A stretch of 41,565 nt of DNA from an uncultured bacterium (lineage in GTDB: Bacteria > Bacillota > Clostridia > Peptostreptococcales > Anaerovoracaceae), in the NCBI GenBank assembly GCA_905214225.1, contig CAJMLL010000018.1, positions 1 to 41,565 of the forward strand, written 5' to 3'. Below, piece by piece: positions 7,101-15,980 of the stretch. The translations under genes and the position numbers were made by a program. Positions within the stretch are counted from its first letter, which is position 1. Every line of letters starts with the position of its first letter. The notes under the pieces were generated by a model, which saw only the letters and a program-made list of their open reading frames with translations, was not told where the DNA came from and ran no database searches.

Positions 7101-8495
7101 ATGAATCAGGAACTTCTTCGGAAACTGCCTAAGGTGGATGAGATCTTAAGCGATGAGAGAGTGCAGCAGGCGGCTGCGGGACTTGCGCATGAGCAGGCGG
7201 CGGACGCGGTGAGAGAATCAGTCAATGCGATGCGTCAGTCGATCCTGCGGGGGGACAAGCTTGAGGAAAGCGATGTCTCGCATGACGCGGCGGTGGAAAT
7301 GGTTCTCAAGCGGATCGAGCGGGCGGGAATGCCGTCCCTGCGGCGTGTCATTAACGCGACGGGCGTGGTGCTCCATACCAATCTGGGAAGGGCGCGTCTG
7401 AGTGAGAAGGCGAAGGAAGCCGTGATGGATACGGCGGACAGCTATTCGACGCTGGAATATGATCCTGCTGCAGGAAAGAGAGGCTCCCGCCACGTGCACT
7501 GCGAGAAGCTGATTCAGAGGATCACCGGCGCAGAAGCGGCCATGGTTGTGAATAACAATGCTGCGGCTACGATGCTGGCGCTGGCCGTGCTGGGAGAAGG
7601 CAAAGAGATCATCCTGTCAAGAGGAGAAATGGTCGAGATCGGCGGATCATTCCGTGTTCCGGAGATCATGGAGACCAGCGGCGCCTTTCTGAAAGAGATC
7701 GGGACCACCAATAAGACGCATCTTTATGATTATGAGCGGGCGATTAATGAAAACACCGGTGCACTGATGAAGGTGCACACCAGCAACTACAAGGTTGTCG
7801 GCTTTACCGATGATGTGTCCGTGAAGGAACTGCGCGGGCTGGCGGATAAGTATGATCTTCCGCTGCTGTATGACCTGGGAAGCGGTCTGATGGTGAATCT
7901 GGAGGAGTACGGCATCATGGAGCCGACGATCAAGTCCGGACTGGCGGATGGCGCGGACATCGTGCTGTTCAGCGGAGACAAGCTGCTGGGCGGTCCGCAG
8001 GGCGGAATCATCGTCGGAAAGAAGAGCATCATCGATAAGATGAAAAAACATCCGCTGGCAAGAGTTCTGCGTGTTGACAAGATGACCCTTTCCGCAATGG
8101 AAGCGACCTTTAATACGTATTTCGATGAGGAAAAGGCAAAAGAAGAAATTCCGGTTCTGAACATGCTGACGAGAGATCCGGAGCTTCTGCGTCAGGAGGC
8201 GAGAGACCTGCTGCAGAGAATTCAGGCGCTTGACGCGGGCTATGAGGCTGAGGTTGTCGAGTCCACGGGACTGGTCGGGGGCGGATCCGCGCCGGGAACC
8301 GAACTTCCGGGATTCGGCGTTGCGCTGAAGCATCCGTCTTTCAGTGAGAAGGAACTGGATGAGAAACTGCGTGAGGGCCTTCTTCCGATCGTAACACGGA
8401 CTGTGCATGACCACATTCTGTTCGACGTCCGCACGATGACCGGAAAAGAGCGGGAAGAGGCCGCCGAAAAGCTGGGCAGAATCGCAGGGCGTTAA
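7101..8495 (+). CDS. selA: L-seryl-tRNA(Sec) selenium transferase
   Basis: 464 residues, the full bacterial SelA length (EC 2.9.1.1). SelA is a PLP enzyme, decameric in characterised bacteria, that converts seryl-tRNA(Sec) plus selenophosphate to selenocysteyl-tRNA(Sec). The PLP-binding lysine is K294 in FSGDKLLGGPQGG. The N-terminal tRNA-Sec-binding helical domain covers about residues 1-75, and the conserved INATGVVLHTNLGRA is at 85-99. GGGAG lies ten bases before the start. selB follows after 69 bases, then a LysR gene after 3 more, forming an operon that ends at the 11425 hairpin. Confidence 0.97.
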   Translation: MNQELLRKLPKVDEILSDERVQQAAAGLAHEQAADAVRESVNAMRQSILRGDKLEESDVSHDAAVEMVLKRIERAGMPSLRRVINATGVVLHTNLGRARLSEKAKEAVMDTADSYSTLEYDPAAGKRGSRHVHCEKLIQRITGAEAAMVVNNNAAATMLALAVLGEGKEIILSRGEMVEIGGSFRVPEIMETSGAFLKEIGTTNKTHLYDYERAINENTGALMKVHTSNYKVVGFTDDVSVKELRGLADKYDLPLLYDLGSGLMVNLEEYGIMEPTIKSGLADGADIVLFSGDKLLGGPQGGIIVGKKSIIDKMKKHPLARVLRVDKMTLSAMEATFNTYFDEEKAKEEIPVLNMLTRDPELLRQEARDLLQRIQALDAGYEAEVVESTGLVGGGSAPGTELPGFGVALKHPSFSEKELDEKLREGLLPIVTRTVHDHILFDVRTMTGKEREEAAEKLGRIAGR

Positions 8496-8564
8496 TACTG
8501 CAGATGAAGAGGCCGGAAAATACAGAGAATACAGAGTCGTAACAGGAATAAGGGGCAGACATAC

Positions 8565-10469
8565 ATGAAAAATATTATTGTCGGAACAGCGGGGCATGTC
8601 GATCACGGAAAGACGTGTCTGATCCGCGCGCTGACCGGGACGGACACGGACCGTCTGAAGGAAGAGCAGAAGCGCGGAATTACAATTGAAAACGGATTCG
8701 CGGACATGATCTGCGGAGACTATAACATCAGCATCATCGACGTGCCGGGACATGAGAAGTTCATCCGCAACATGCTGGCGGGAATCGGCGGAATCGACAT
8801 GGTTCTTCTGGTCGTGGCGCTGGATGAGGGCGTCATGCCGCAGACGGTCGAGCATCTTCACATCCTGGACATGCTGGGTATCCGCCGCGGAATCATTGTG
8901 TTTACCAAGCGCGACATGGTGGACGATGAGGACTGGATTCAGCTGGTGGAGGACGATACCCGGGAGCTGGTTAAAGGGACTTTCCTGGAAGACGCGCCGA
9001 GCATTGAAGTTGCTGCTTTTGAGGGCTATCACATTGAAGAGCTGAAGCAGCTGATTGTATCGCAGATTGACGATGCGCTTCTGAAAAACAACGCGGAAGA
9101 GCTGTTCCGTCTGCCGATCGACCGTGTATTTACGATTCAGGGCTACGGAACCGTTATCACTGGAACACTGATCGAGGGAACCATCCGCAAGGGCGACGAA
9201 GTCGAGATTTTTCCGGAAGACCGCAAGGTGAAGGTCCGCAATGTCCAGGTGCACAATGAATCCGTGGATGCGGCTTTTGCGGGGCAGAGAACGGCGCTTA
9301 ACCTGGCGGGAATCGGCAAAGAAGAGCTGAACAGGGGAGACGTTCTGGCTTATCCGGACTCTCTGGAACCATCCATGATGGCGGATATTTATCTGGAACT
9401 GTTTGATGATATCGAGTATGAGGTTCTGAACAACAGCAGAGTGCACTTCTACTGCGGCTCGACAGAGGTAATCGGAAAACTCGTCCTGCTGGACCGTGAC
9501 GCGGCGGAGCCGGGAGATACCTGCTACGCGCAGATCCGTTTTGAGAAGGAAGTGGCGTTCAAGAGAGAAGACCGCTTTATCGTCCGTTTCTATTCTCCGG
9601 TCGTGACCATCGGAGGAGGCCGTATTCTGGACGCACATCCGGCCAAGCATAAGAGAAACCGCGACAGCGTTCTTCATGCTCTGGAAATCAAGGATCACGG
9701 TGAGATGAAGGACATCGCCGAGCAGTACATTCTGGAAGGCAGCGCCCAGCTGCTTACAGAGCCGGTACTGGCGGCCCGGCTGAGAATCGGGAGAGATCAG
9801 TGTCATGACATCGTGGAAAAGCTGATCGAAGAAAAGAAGGTTCAGATCGTCGGGAAATATCTCATGCATGTGGTTTATCTGGATGGTGCCTATGAAGCCG
9901 GGGAGAAGATCCTTTCCGCATTCCATGAGAAGAATCCGCTGACGCCGGGAATGCTGAAAGAAGAATTCTATTCCCGTCTGATGAAGGATCTGCGCATTCA
10001 GGACAAGCAGGCCGGGCAGGGGATCGGCCAGTGCATGCTGGATGCCGGAAAGATCAGAGAAGAGGCCAATGCAGTGGCGCTGGCGGACTTCAAGGTGCAG
10101 TTCACTCCGGAGATGGAGAAGATCAGAACGCGCATGAAGAAGGTCTATAAAGAGGCCGGCTATGAAATGCCGTCTCAGGATCAGGTGCTGAAAGAGGAGC
10201 GTGACCCGAAGCTTGTCCGTCACGTTCTGGACGCCATGGCAGGCTCCGGAGAACTGGTCAGACTGGACGGCCAGAACCTGATGGATCCGGAGTTTTATCA
10301 GAAAGCGCTGGATGCCATGACGGAGACTGTAGACCGGCAGGGACAGATCACCCTGGCGGAATTCCGCGATCTGATTCATGCGTCCAGAAAGTATGCCATG
10401 ATTATATTAGAGTATTGGGATCGTCAGCATATCACCGTAAAAATCGGCGATGCGAGAGTAAGAGGGTAA
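8565..10469 (+). CDS. selB: Selenocysteine-specific translation elongation factor
   Basis: 634 residues, the size of SelB. This GTPase delivers Sec-tRNA(Sec) to ribosomes paused at a UGA with a downstream SECIS hairpin. The GTPase motifs are GHVDHGKT (10-17), DVPGHE (59-64) and TKRD (114-117). Domains II and III follow to about residue 340. The C-terminal half carries the winged-helix repeats that bind SECIS RNA, ending with the [16 protein letters not shown] segment typical of the last module. Its likely clients in this window are grdB, grdA and selD. AAGGGG precedes the start. The end lies three bases before the LysR start, indicating translational coupling. Confidence 0.97.
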   Translation: MKNIIVGTAGHVDHGKTCLIRALTGTDTDRLKEEQKRGITIENGFADMICGDYNISIIDVPGHEKFIRNMLAGIGGIDMVLLVVALDEGVMPQTVEHLHILDMLGIRRGIIVFTKRDMVDDEDWIQLVEDDTRELVKGTFLEDAPSIEVAAFEGYHIEELKQLIVSQIDDALLKNNAEELFRLPIDRVFTIQGYGTVITGTLIEGTIRKGDEVEIFPEDRKVKVRNVQVHNESVDAAFAGQRTALNLAGIGKEELNRGDVLAYPDSLEPSMMADIYLELFDDIEYEVLNNSRVHFYCGSTEVIGKLVLLDRDAAEPGDTCYAQIRFEKEVAFKREDRFIVRFYSPVVTIGGGRILDAHPAKHKRNRDSVLHALEIKDHGEMKDIAEQYILEGSAQLLTEPVLAARLRIGRDQCHDIVEKLIEEKKVQIVGKYLMHVVYLDGAYEAGEKILSAFHEKNPLTPGMLKEEFYSRLMKDLRIQDKQAGQGIGQCMLDAGKIREEANAVALADFKVQFTPEMEKIRTRMKKVYKEAGYEMPSQDQVLKEERDPKLVRHVLDAMAGSGELVRLDGQNLMDPEFYQKALDAMTETVDRQGQITLAEFRDLIHASRKYAMIILEYWDRQHITVKIGDARVRG

Positions 10470-10472
10470 AAG

Positions 10473-11375
10473 ATGGATTTTAAGCAGATTGAAGCATTTG
10501 TAAATGTCGTTAAATATCGCAGTTTTTCCAAGGCGGCAGACGCTGCATTTCTGACACAGCCGACCATCAGCACGCACATTCAGGCGCTGGAAAGAGAGCT
10601 GGGCGTGAAACTGATCGAGCGCCGCGGAAGAGAATCTGTTCCGACGACAGAGGGCGCGGATTTCTATAAATACGCGACGGATATGCTGAACACCAGAGAA
10701 AAAGCGATGCAGGAAATGAATGCCTTCGTCAAGGACGTTTCAGGAATCGTGACGATTGAAGCATCCAGTGTTCCGGCGGAATTCATTGCGCCGTCCATGA
10801 TGGCGGAATTCCGCTCTGAGCATCCGAATGTCCGTTTCTTCTTAAATGAGTCGGACAGTGAAGAGGTCTGGGGGAGCATCGCCGGTGGCCGGGGAGAAAT
10901 CGGATTTGTCGGCAGCAAGCGCAGAAATGCAGATATCGGCCGTGCGCTGCTCTGCAGAGACGAATCTGTGGTCATCACGCCGAATCAGGAGAAATACCGG
11001 GCTCTCCGCGAAAAATCTGCGTCCATCTCCTATAAAGATTTTATCCACGAGCCTTTCGTTTTGCGGGAAGGCGGATCTGCGACACGCAGCACGTTTGAAG
11101 AGCTGGTGTATGAACAGCACGGTCTGCATCTGAACTCTGCCGCTTCCGTAAACAGCCTGGATGCAGTCTGCCACTGTGTAACGGCAGGCGTGGGTATATC
11201 GGTTATCCCGCGTTCCGTTGCAGAGAACCAGAAAAACGATGATTTCATTATGTTCCGTTTCGCGGATGATGAACTGAACCTGAAACGTGAATTCTACATG
11301 ATCTGGAATAAGACCATTGCCATGGCGCCGGCGGCTGTCAGCTTCCGTGAGTTCGTCATGAGCAAGTTCAAATAG
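10473..11375 (+). CDS. LysR-family regulator co-transcribed with selAB
   Basis: 300 residues, with an N-terminal winged helix-turn-helix (residues 1-60, including FSKAADAAFLTQPTISTHI) and a C-terminal effector domain of the LysR family. It starts three bases after selB, preceded by AGAGGG, and must be on the selAB transcript. LysR genes in this position occur next to selenium or glycine reductase genes in clostridia, but I cannot name the effector. It is the obvious candidate for the protein that reads the TAATC-N2-GATTA palindromes in this window. That is inference, since LysR boxes are usually longer (T-N11-A). A bidirectional terminator follows. Confidence 0.9.
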   Translation: MDFKQIEAFVNVVKYRSFSKAADAAFLTQPTISTHIQALERELGVKLIERRGRESVPTTEGADFYKYATDMLNTREKAMQEMNAFVKDVSGIVTIEASSVPAEFIAPSMMAEFRSEHPNVRFFLNESDSEEVWGSIAGGRGEIGFVGSKRRNADIGRALLCRDESVVITPNQEKYRALREKSASISYKDFIHEPFVLREGGSATRSTFEELVYEQHGLHLNSAASVNSLDAVCHCVTAGVGISVIPRSVAENQKNDDFIMFRFADDELNLKREFYMIWNKTIAMAPAAVSFREFVMSKFK

Positions 11376-11424
11376 GCCGGTGTCTTTCGTTTCCGGGCCT
11401 GAAAAATAAAATGAATAGGAAAAA

Positions 11425-11456
11425 GGGGCGGGATTCTGCAAAATCCCGCCCCTTTT
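11425..11456. terminator. Bidirectional terminator (selAB-lysR and reductase operon)
   Basis: An 11-base-pair GC-rich perfect stem (11425-11435 with 11442-11452) is flanked by AAAA on the left and TTTT on the right, so it can stop transcription from both directions. Convergent genes end at 11375 and 11494. Confidence 0.92.
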
Positions 11457-11493
11457 CGTCTGGTAAAACATTGCCTTTTGTCACTTGCTGTTC

Positions 11494-12282
11494 TTACTGG
11501 AGTTTTTCTTTTGCCAGAAGGGCAGCGCCCAGAGCTCCCGCAAAGCGGCCGTTTTCCATCGGATGAACTTCTGTGTGCAGTTCACTGGAGAGCAGGGAAG
11601 CAAGGAAATGGCTCTGGCTCAGGCCTCCGGTCAGGATGACGTAGTCCTGCAGTTCGCGGCGCTGGACCAGGGTTGCGACCTTCAGCGCGACGGACTGGAT
11701 GATGCCGGCGGCAAGGTCTTCCTTATCCTTGCCTTCTCCCATGTAGTTGATGACTTCGGATTCAGCGAATACGGTACACAGGGAACTGATGGAAACCGGA
11801 TGCCCGTTCGCATGGCCTTCCTCGGCCAGCTCGAACATGTCCTCGATCGTGACGCCGAGGCGGTTGGCCATGACCTCAATGAATTTTCCCGTTCCGGCAG
11901 CGCATTTGTCGTTCATCAGGAAATCAATGGCTTTTCCATTGTGGACGCTGATGAACTTGGTGTCCTGTCCGCCGATGTCGATAACGGAACAGTCTTTTCC
12001 GGCGAGCTCAAATCCGCCTCTTGCGTGGCAGGAAATCTCTGTGATGACCTTATCCGCGTAGTCGACGGAAATGCGGCCGTATCCGGTTGCGACGGTCCGG
12101 CAGCCCTCTTCGCTGTTCAGGTAAGGCTCCAGCTGCTTTTTGATGGATGCGGATGTAACTTTGCTGCTCCATCCGGTCGGAAGAACTTCACAGCGCATGA
12201 TGTCTTCCGCTGCGCCTTCCTTCGGCGGAAGTACGCATACTTTGGATGCGGTAGAGCCGATATCTATGCCAATGTAATACAT
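11494..12282 (-). CDS. Acyl-CoA dehydratase activase-type ATPase (activator of the double-cubane reductase)
   Basis: 262 residues of the BadF/BadG/HgdC family (ASKHA fold). Such activators bind a [4Fe-4S] cluster between two subunits and use ATP hydrolysis to inject a low-potential electron into a partner enzyme. The phosphate-binding motifs GIDIGSTASK (5-14) and DIGGQDTKF (102-110) are present, as are the two cluster-ligand cysteines C127 (DKCAAGTGKF) and C169 (SSLCTVFAESEV). It is the last gene of an operon with a DUF3343 protein (2-base gap) and a double-cubane reductase. Its partner is therefore very likely that reductase rather than a true 2-hydroxyacyl-CoA dehydratase, since only one large subunit is present. 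Confidence 0.92.
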   Translation of the reverse strand: MYYIGIDIGSTASKVCVLPPKEGAAEDIMRCEVLPTGWSSKVTSASIKKQLEPYLNSEEGCRTVATGYGRISVDYADKVITEISCHARGGFELAGKDCSVIDIGGQDTKFISVHNGKAIDFLMNDKCAAGTGKFIEVMANRLGVTIEDMFELAEEGHANGHPVSISSLCTVFAESEVINYMGEGKDKEDLAAGIIQSVALKVATLVQRRELQDYVILTGGLSQSHFLASLLSSELHTEVHPMENGRFAGALGAALLAKEKLQ

Positions 12283-12284
12283 GT

Positions 12285-12539
12285 TTACCCCCTCTTAAAT
12301 GGATTGTTCACGCTCTCTATTTTAACATAATCCAGCTGCTGTTCTTCTGCAATTTTCCGGATTTTCGGAATTTCTTCCGGCTGGATGATCAGAGAAACGC
12401 CGCAGCAGACGCTGAGCTGGCGCGGCGTCGGGGCGATCTGCGCCTTCAGGCCGGAAGATTTCAGAGCGTGATACATGGCGGTCCCGTCTGTGTGATTTTT
12501 AAACAGGATATAGTAATGCAGCTGCTGTTCTGTATCCAT
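12285..12539 (-). CDS. DUF3343 protein (putative Se/S carrier-like)
   Basis: 84 residues. The YYILFKNHTDGTAMYHALKSS start and the central CCG motif (C45, C46) fit the DUF3343 family. These are small proteins often found beside yedF, class V aminotransferases and dehydratase activators, and proposed to handle selenium or sulfur. The molecular role is unproven. It sits between the reductase and its activator with GGAGCC before the start. A second member is encoded at 23116-23355 beside yedF, with a CGLC motif at the equivalent place, so the two may be specialised for different partners. Confidence 0.8.
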   Translation of the reverse strand: MDTEQQLHYYILFKNHTDGTAMYHALKSSGLKAQIAPTPRQLSVCCGVSLIIQPEEIPKIRKIAEEQQLDYVKIESVNNPFKRG

Positions 12540-12570
12540 ATCCGGCTCCTTTCTTTTTCAGGCAGATGCA

Positions 12571-12600
12571 AACAGCCGGACTGAGCGCCGGCTGTTTTTT
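12571..12600 (+). terminator. Intercistronic hairpin with T run on the plus strand
   Basis: AACAGCCGG (12571-12579) pairs with CCGGCTGTT (12588-12596), followed by T to 12600. On the minus strand, which carries the operon, the T tail is short. It may therefore act as partial attenuation or an mRNA stabiliser there, and as a block to antisense transcripts on the plus strand. Confidence 0.6.
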
Positions 12601-12626
12601 CTTGCTTGTTGTTTTTGTCTGATTCA

Positions 12627-13898
12627 CTAGCTCAGCATCTCGATGAAGGCCTCGACTCTGGTCTTCAGCTGCTGGGAATCGCTGTCGGTGTAGTCGGTCT
12701 CGATCTCCAGGAACGGGGTTCCGTCCTTCTTCATCTCTTTCTCGACGAAGTAGTCTTCTACATCGTAAGTTGTGCAGAACTTCAGGTGGATATCGATGAC
12801 GCCGTCTGCGTGATAGTCTCTGGCGAGGCGCTTGATGTCGTCGATTCTTCCGGTGTTCGGTGTGAAGCATGCGCAGTTGATCTTCATGTAACGCTCAGCC
12901 AGTGCGTGGATCATGTCGTCCAGGGTCTCGCCGGACTCGTCGACAAGATTCTCGAAGTAGCGGGTGCCGGTGCAGGTCTCTTCACAGACGATTGCCGCGC
13001 CGGAAGTCTCGATGATGTTGTGCATCTTCCAGTTTGGAACGGCCATCGGGGTGCCGGTAATCATGATTCTCTTGCTGCCCTCAGGAACGGCGGAGATGCC
13101 CTTGGCTACGCGCTCGTCCAGCTCATCACAGAGCTCGTTGACCTTCTGGGTGAACCGTGCCGGGTCGTCGTAGAAGGCGATCTGGGAAATCAGGAGGACA
13201 TCCGTTCCGCTGATTGGAACAACCGGGTTCTGGCGCAGCTTGTACAGGCGCATCAGGGCCTTTCTCTTTTCATTGATCAGGTGGATGTTCTTCTTCAGTG
13301 CAGCGGCGGTGATCTTGTTTCCGGTGACTTCCTCAACCCTGGCAATCAGCGTCTTGATTTCGCCGGCCCATTTCTCGATGTCTTCTGGGCGCTTCATCTG
13401 CGGAAGGTCCATGATGTGCATCGGAACGTCCTGAGACAGAATTTCATAAGCTTTCTTCTTTCCGTCGCAGGTTGTCTCGCCGATGTACATATCGGCCAGA
13501 CGGAAGAACGGGCAGGTTCTGGTCAGGCGGGCGCCGACGCTGGCCTTGATCAGAGGACAGACATTGGCAGGAAGAACCTGTTCGCCGCCCGGTACCCAGA
13601 ACTGAGAACCTGCGCACAGGCCGGTTGCGATTCCGCCAGCAGCGAAGATTACCTCATCTGGTACGTAGGTGCAGAATGTGCCGAAGACCTTTCCGCCTTC
13701 CTCTCTGAATTTTTTCAGCTCAGCCGGGCGTACGCCGTGAACCTCGGCAATGACGAAATCGAAGTAATCCATTTTCTCCGGCCTGTTTTTCTGAGACAGG
13801 AATACGTCTCCGATTGCCTGCGGCAGGACCGCGCACAGGTTGTCATGATTCTCGACGTCCATGCCGAGCTCTTTCCACATTTCTCTGTAGTCAGCCAT
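12627..13898 (-). CDS. Double-cubane-cluster-containing anaerobic reductase (HgdB-like)
   Basis: 423 residues of the 2-hydroxyacyl-CoA dehydratase subunit family (HgdB/FldC-like). Many conserved cysteines are present, including FGTFCTYVPDE, GLCAGSQFW, NVCPLIKAS, RTCPFFRLAD, GETTCDGKKK, VCEETCTGTR and KFCTTYDVED. The GETTCDGKKK segment, single large subunit and single activator fit the double-cubane [8Fe-9S] proteins known from Carboxydothermus, which reduce small molecules such as acetylene and azide in vitro. The physiological substrate of that family is unknown. First gene of the operon, with AAGGAG before the start. A promoter candidate is at 13964-13991, and the trxB promoter lies in divergent orientation beyond it. 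Confidence 0.85.
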   Translation of the reverse strand: MADYREMWKELGMDVENHDNLCAVLPQAIGDVFLSQKNRPEKMDYFDFVIAEVHGVRPAELKKFREEGGKVFGTFCTYVPDEVIFAAGGIATGLCAGSQFWVPGGEQVLPANVCPLIKASVGARLTRTCPFFRLADMYIGETTCDGKKKAYEILSQDVPMHIMDLPQMKRPEDIEKWAGEIKTLIARVEEVTGNKITAAALKKNIHLINEKRKALMRLYKLRQNPVVPISGTDVLLISQIAFYDDPARFTQKVNELCDELDERVAKGISAVPEGSKRIMITGTPMAVPNWKMHNIIETSGAAIVCEETCTGTRYFENLVDESGETLDDMIHALAERYMKINCACFTPNTGRIDDIKRLARDYHADGVIDIHLKFCTTYDVEDYFVEKEMKKDGTPFLEIETDYTDSDSQQLKTRVEAFIEMLS

Positions 13899-13963
13899 TT
13901 ATCTTTCTCCTTGTATCTCTGTAATGTCGGTTGATGTGTATGTTTGTGTATATGTCCATCTCA

Positions 13964-13991
13964 AGATTAGCAAATAATTCAGAAATGTCTA
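13964..13991 (-). promoter_or_regulatory. Candidate promoter of the double-cubane reductase operon
   Basis: On the minus strand, TAGACA (13991-13986), a 16-base spacer and TAATCT (13969-13964) lie about 65 bases ahead of the start codon. Both hexamers deviate from consensus. Confidence 0.5.
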
Positions 13992-14146
13992 ATTGATATT
14001 TCCTATTCACAGCAATACAGGAGATTTTTAGAATAGAGACAAAACAAACATAGCAAGGTAATAGGTTATACATGTGACAAATGAAATTCTGCTTGCATAG
14101 AAATTGTTGATTGTTAACAAAAATACAATCGCGAAATTGTAGTATG

Positions 14147-14158
14147 TAATCATGATTA
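14147..14158. promoter_or_regulatory. Palindrome TAATCATGATTA, candidate operator (trxB)
   Basis: A perfect 12-base palindrome 29 bases upstream of the trxB -35 hexamer. Its centre lies near -69 from the predicted transcription start, a typical activator position, matching the geometry before grdX. Confidence 0.6.
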
Positions 14159-14187
14159 AAAAATATCAGGATCGTGTTCAGAAATGG

Positions 14188-14215
14188 TTGTCAATATCGA
14201 AAAAATCGATATAAT
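14188..14215 (+). promoter_or_regulatory. trxB promoter
   Basis: TTGTCA (14188-14193), a 16-base spacer and TATAAT (14210-14215). The leader to the trxB start is about 115 bases. Confidence 0.75.
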
Positions 14216-14230
14216 AGGGGTAGACAGATA

Positions 14231-14298
14231 TTTCCGGGATGCTGAATAAGGTGTTTGCTCTGACACTGAGGTATGTCGAGATATCGACCATCGGGAAA
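14231..14298 (+). ncRNA. Three-way-junction structured leader of trxB (family unknown)
   Basis: A closing stem TTTCC/GGAAA plus GATG/CATC (14231-14241 with 14289-14298, small internal loop) encloses two hairpins. These are GTGT/ACAC (14251-14254 with 14263-14266) and GTCGA/TCGAC with a GATA loop (14275-14279 with 14284-14288). This resembles a compact aptamer fold, but no known riboswitch was recognised and no terminator follows. Confidence 0.4.
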
Positions 14299-14338
14299 AG
14301 AATGACACCGCGGTTATGCGATGTTATGGAGGTGCAAT

Positions 14339-15283
14339 ATGGAAGAAATCTATGATGTGGTCATCATCGGAGCCGGACCGGCCGGCCTGTCTGCAGGTCT
14401 GTATGCCGGACGCAGCCAGATGAACGCGCTGATTCTGGAGAGAGGCCAGGACGGCGGACAGATTGCGATCACGGACAGCATTGAGAATTACCCGGGACAG
14501 GCTGTTCAGGGTGAGTCCGGACCGGAGCTGGTTGCCCGTATGGCAAAACAGGCAGAAGGCTTTGGCGCAAAAAGAGCGTCTGACAGCATTCAGTCAGTAG
14601 AACTGAAGGGTGATGTCAAAGTCCTGCATGGTGTAAAGCAGGATTATAAGACGCACAACGTAATCATCGCTTCCGGAGCGCATGCGCGCCCGATCGGATG
14701 CGAGAATGAGGGCGTGTTCACAGGAAAGGGCGTATCTTACTGCGCAACATGTGACGCGAACTTCTTTGAAGATTTTGAAGTTTATGTAGTAGGCGGCGGA
14801 AATTCCGCAGTTGAAGAGGCCATGTACCTGACCAAGTTTGCCCGCAAGGTAACCGTCATTCACAGAAGAGACGAACTGCGTGCAGACAAGCATGTTCAGG
14901 AAAAGGCATTCAAGAACCCGAAGCTCCACTTCATGTGGGATACAGTAGTTGTTGCTCTCCACGGAGAGGGACTGCTTTCCTCCATGGATGTAAAGAATGT
15001 CAAGACCGGCGAGATTACAACGATCGAAGCAGATCCGGACGACGGTATGTTCGGTCTGTTCGGATTCGTCGGAACGGTTCCGAATACCAAGATTTTCGAG
15101 GGTACCGGACTGGAAATGGACGAGCGCGGATACATTCCTACAGATCAGGACATGCACACCAATCTGCCGGGCGTATATGCAGCCGGAGATGTACGTGTGA
15201 AGAGCCTGCGTCAGGTTGTTACCGCTGCCGCAGACGGAGCGATCGCTGCTGTTCAGGTAGAAAAGAGTATGTCCAACTATTAA
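14339..15283 (+). CDS. trxB: Thioredoxin reductase of the glycine reductase system
   Basis: 314 residues, the usual TrxB length. It is a flavoprotein that passes electrons from NAD(P)H to thioredoxin. The FAD-binding GAGPAGLSAG is at 11-20, the redox-active pair CATC at C135 and C138, the second nucleotide-binding GGGNSAVEEA near 152-161, and the C-terminal FAD motif GVYAAGDVR is present. The start at 14339 is chosen over the upstream Met at 14321 because GGAGGTG lies five bases before it and would fall inside the longer version. It heads the trxB-trxA unit. In Stickland organisms this pair reduces the selenoprotein A/protein C cycle of glycine reductase. Confidence 0.95.
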   Translation: MEEIYDVVIIGAGPAGLSAGLYAGRSQMNALILERGQDGGQIAITDSIENYPGQAVQGESGPELVARMAKQAEGFGAKRASDSIQSVELKGDVKVLHGVKQDYKTHNVIIASGAHARPIGCENEGVFTGKGVSYCATCDANFFEDFEVYVVGGGNSAVEEAMYLTKFARKVTVIHRRDELRADKHVQEKAFKNPKLHFMWDTVVVALHGEGLLSSMDVKNVKTGEITTIEADPDDGMFGLFGFVGTVPNTKIFEGTGLEMDERGYIPTDQDMHTNLPGVYAAGDVRVKSLRQVVTAAADGAIAAVQVEKSMSNY

Positions 15284-15422
15284 ACTGACCGCAGGGATTG
15301 ATGCAGAACTGCCGGCGCCGCGGAAGCGGAGGACCGGCGGATATCAGAAATCAGAATATGATCGGCAGGTCCGGCCGCCCACAGACCGGGAACTGATGAA
15401 AATGAATACAGGAGGCATTACA

Positions 15423-15743
15423 ATGGTAGAGTGCGATAAGAAAAATTTTGATGAAGAAGTTCTGAACTATAAAGACGGATATGTATTCGTAGATTTCTTT
15501 GGTGACGGATGCCAGCCATGCATGGCTCTGATGCCAAAGGTTCACGAGTTTGCTGATAAGTACGGCGACAAGATTAAGTTCGCTTCTCTGAACACTACAC
15601 ATGCACGCCGCGCTGCCATCAAGCAGCAGGTTCTGGGACTGCCGGTCATGGCAATCTACAAGGACGGCGAGAAGGTTGAAGAGCTCGTAAAGGATGAGTG
15701 CACTCCTGAGTCCATTGAGGCAATGATTCAGAAATACATCTAG
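15423..15743 (+). CDS. trxA: Thioredoxin of the glycine reductase system
   Basis: 106 residues, a single thioredoxin domain. The active site is GCQPC (C30, C33) rather than the standard WCGPC. Departure from WCGPC is a known feature of glycine-reductase-associated thioredoxins. The cis-proline segment GLPVMAIYKDG follows. The start at 15423 is preceded by AGGAGG; the Met at 15396 upstream lies before that site and is rejected. The gap to trxB is 139 bases and a strong terminator follows at 15913. It donates electrons to the glycine reductase complex. Confidence 0.94.
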   Translation: MVECDKKNFDEEVLNYKDGYVFVDFFGDGCQPCMALMPKVHEFADKYGDKIKFASLNTTHARRAAIKQQVLGLPVMAIYKDGEKVEELVKDECTPESIEAMIQKYI

Positions 15744-15912
15744 TCCGGATCTTCAGCGTCTCAGCTGACCAGGCTGCAGAGAAACAGGATTTCAGGAATT
15801 TACAGGTATTCCCTCAGCACAGGATACTTTTGCCGCAGGAACGAAGCAGAGAAGGTTCTGCGGGCCGGTTCCGGGACTTCTGCACTCCGCAGCGAAATGA
15901 GAAGAATGGAAC

Positions 15913-15958
15913 AGAGCCTTCCGCACTCCCCAGCACAGAGTGCAGAAGGCTCTTTTTT
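15913..15958 (+). terminator. trxBA terminator
   Basis: AGAGCCTTC (15913-15921) and the inner GCACTC pair with GAGTGC and GAAGGCTCT (15938-15953), followed by six T. The hairpin rules out longer start codons for the next gene. Confidence 0.92.
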
Positions 15959-15980
15959 ACAAGAAAGGTGTGTGAAAATT

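Larger units (their letters stand above)
13899..14338. other. Divergent control region between the double-cubane reductase and trxB
   Basis: 440 bases with no gene. From left to right it holds the minus-strand promoter candidate (13964-13991), a TTGTTAACAA palindrome (14111-14120, resembling half-sites of the redox repressor Rex but wrongly spaced), a degenerate AATCGCGAAATT sequence (14127-14138) and the perfect palindrome at 14147-14158. These are followed by the trxB promoter (14188-14215) and a structured leader (14231-14298). The palindrome could serve both directions. Confidence 0.6.

Noticed and set aside
7647..10379. 910-codon minus-strand open frame over selA-selB
   Set aside because: It is the complement of two well-conserved genes on the plus strand and has low-complexity His/Gln/Leu-rich translation.
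14105..14121. Possible Rex operator
   Set aside because: TTGTTAACAA is palindromic, but the flanking half does not give TTGTTAA-N4-TTAACAA spacing; kept only as a note.
15897..15980. Earlier start for the DUF3841 gene
   Set aside because: The extra 28 codons lie inside the trxA terminator hairpin.
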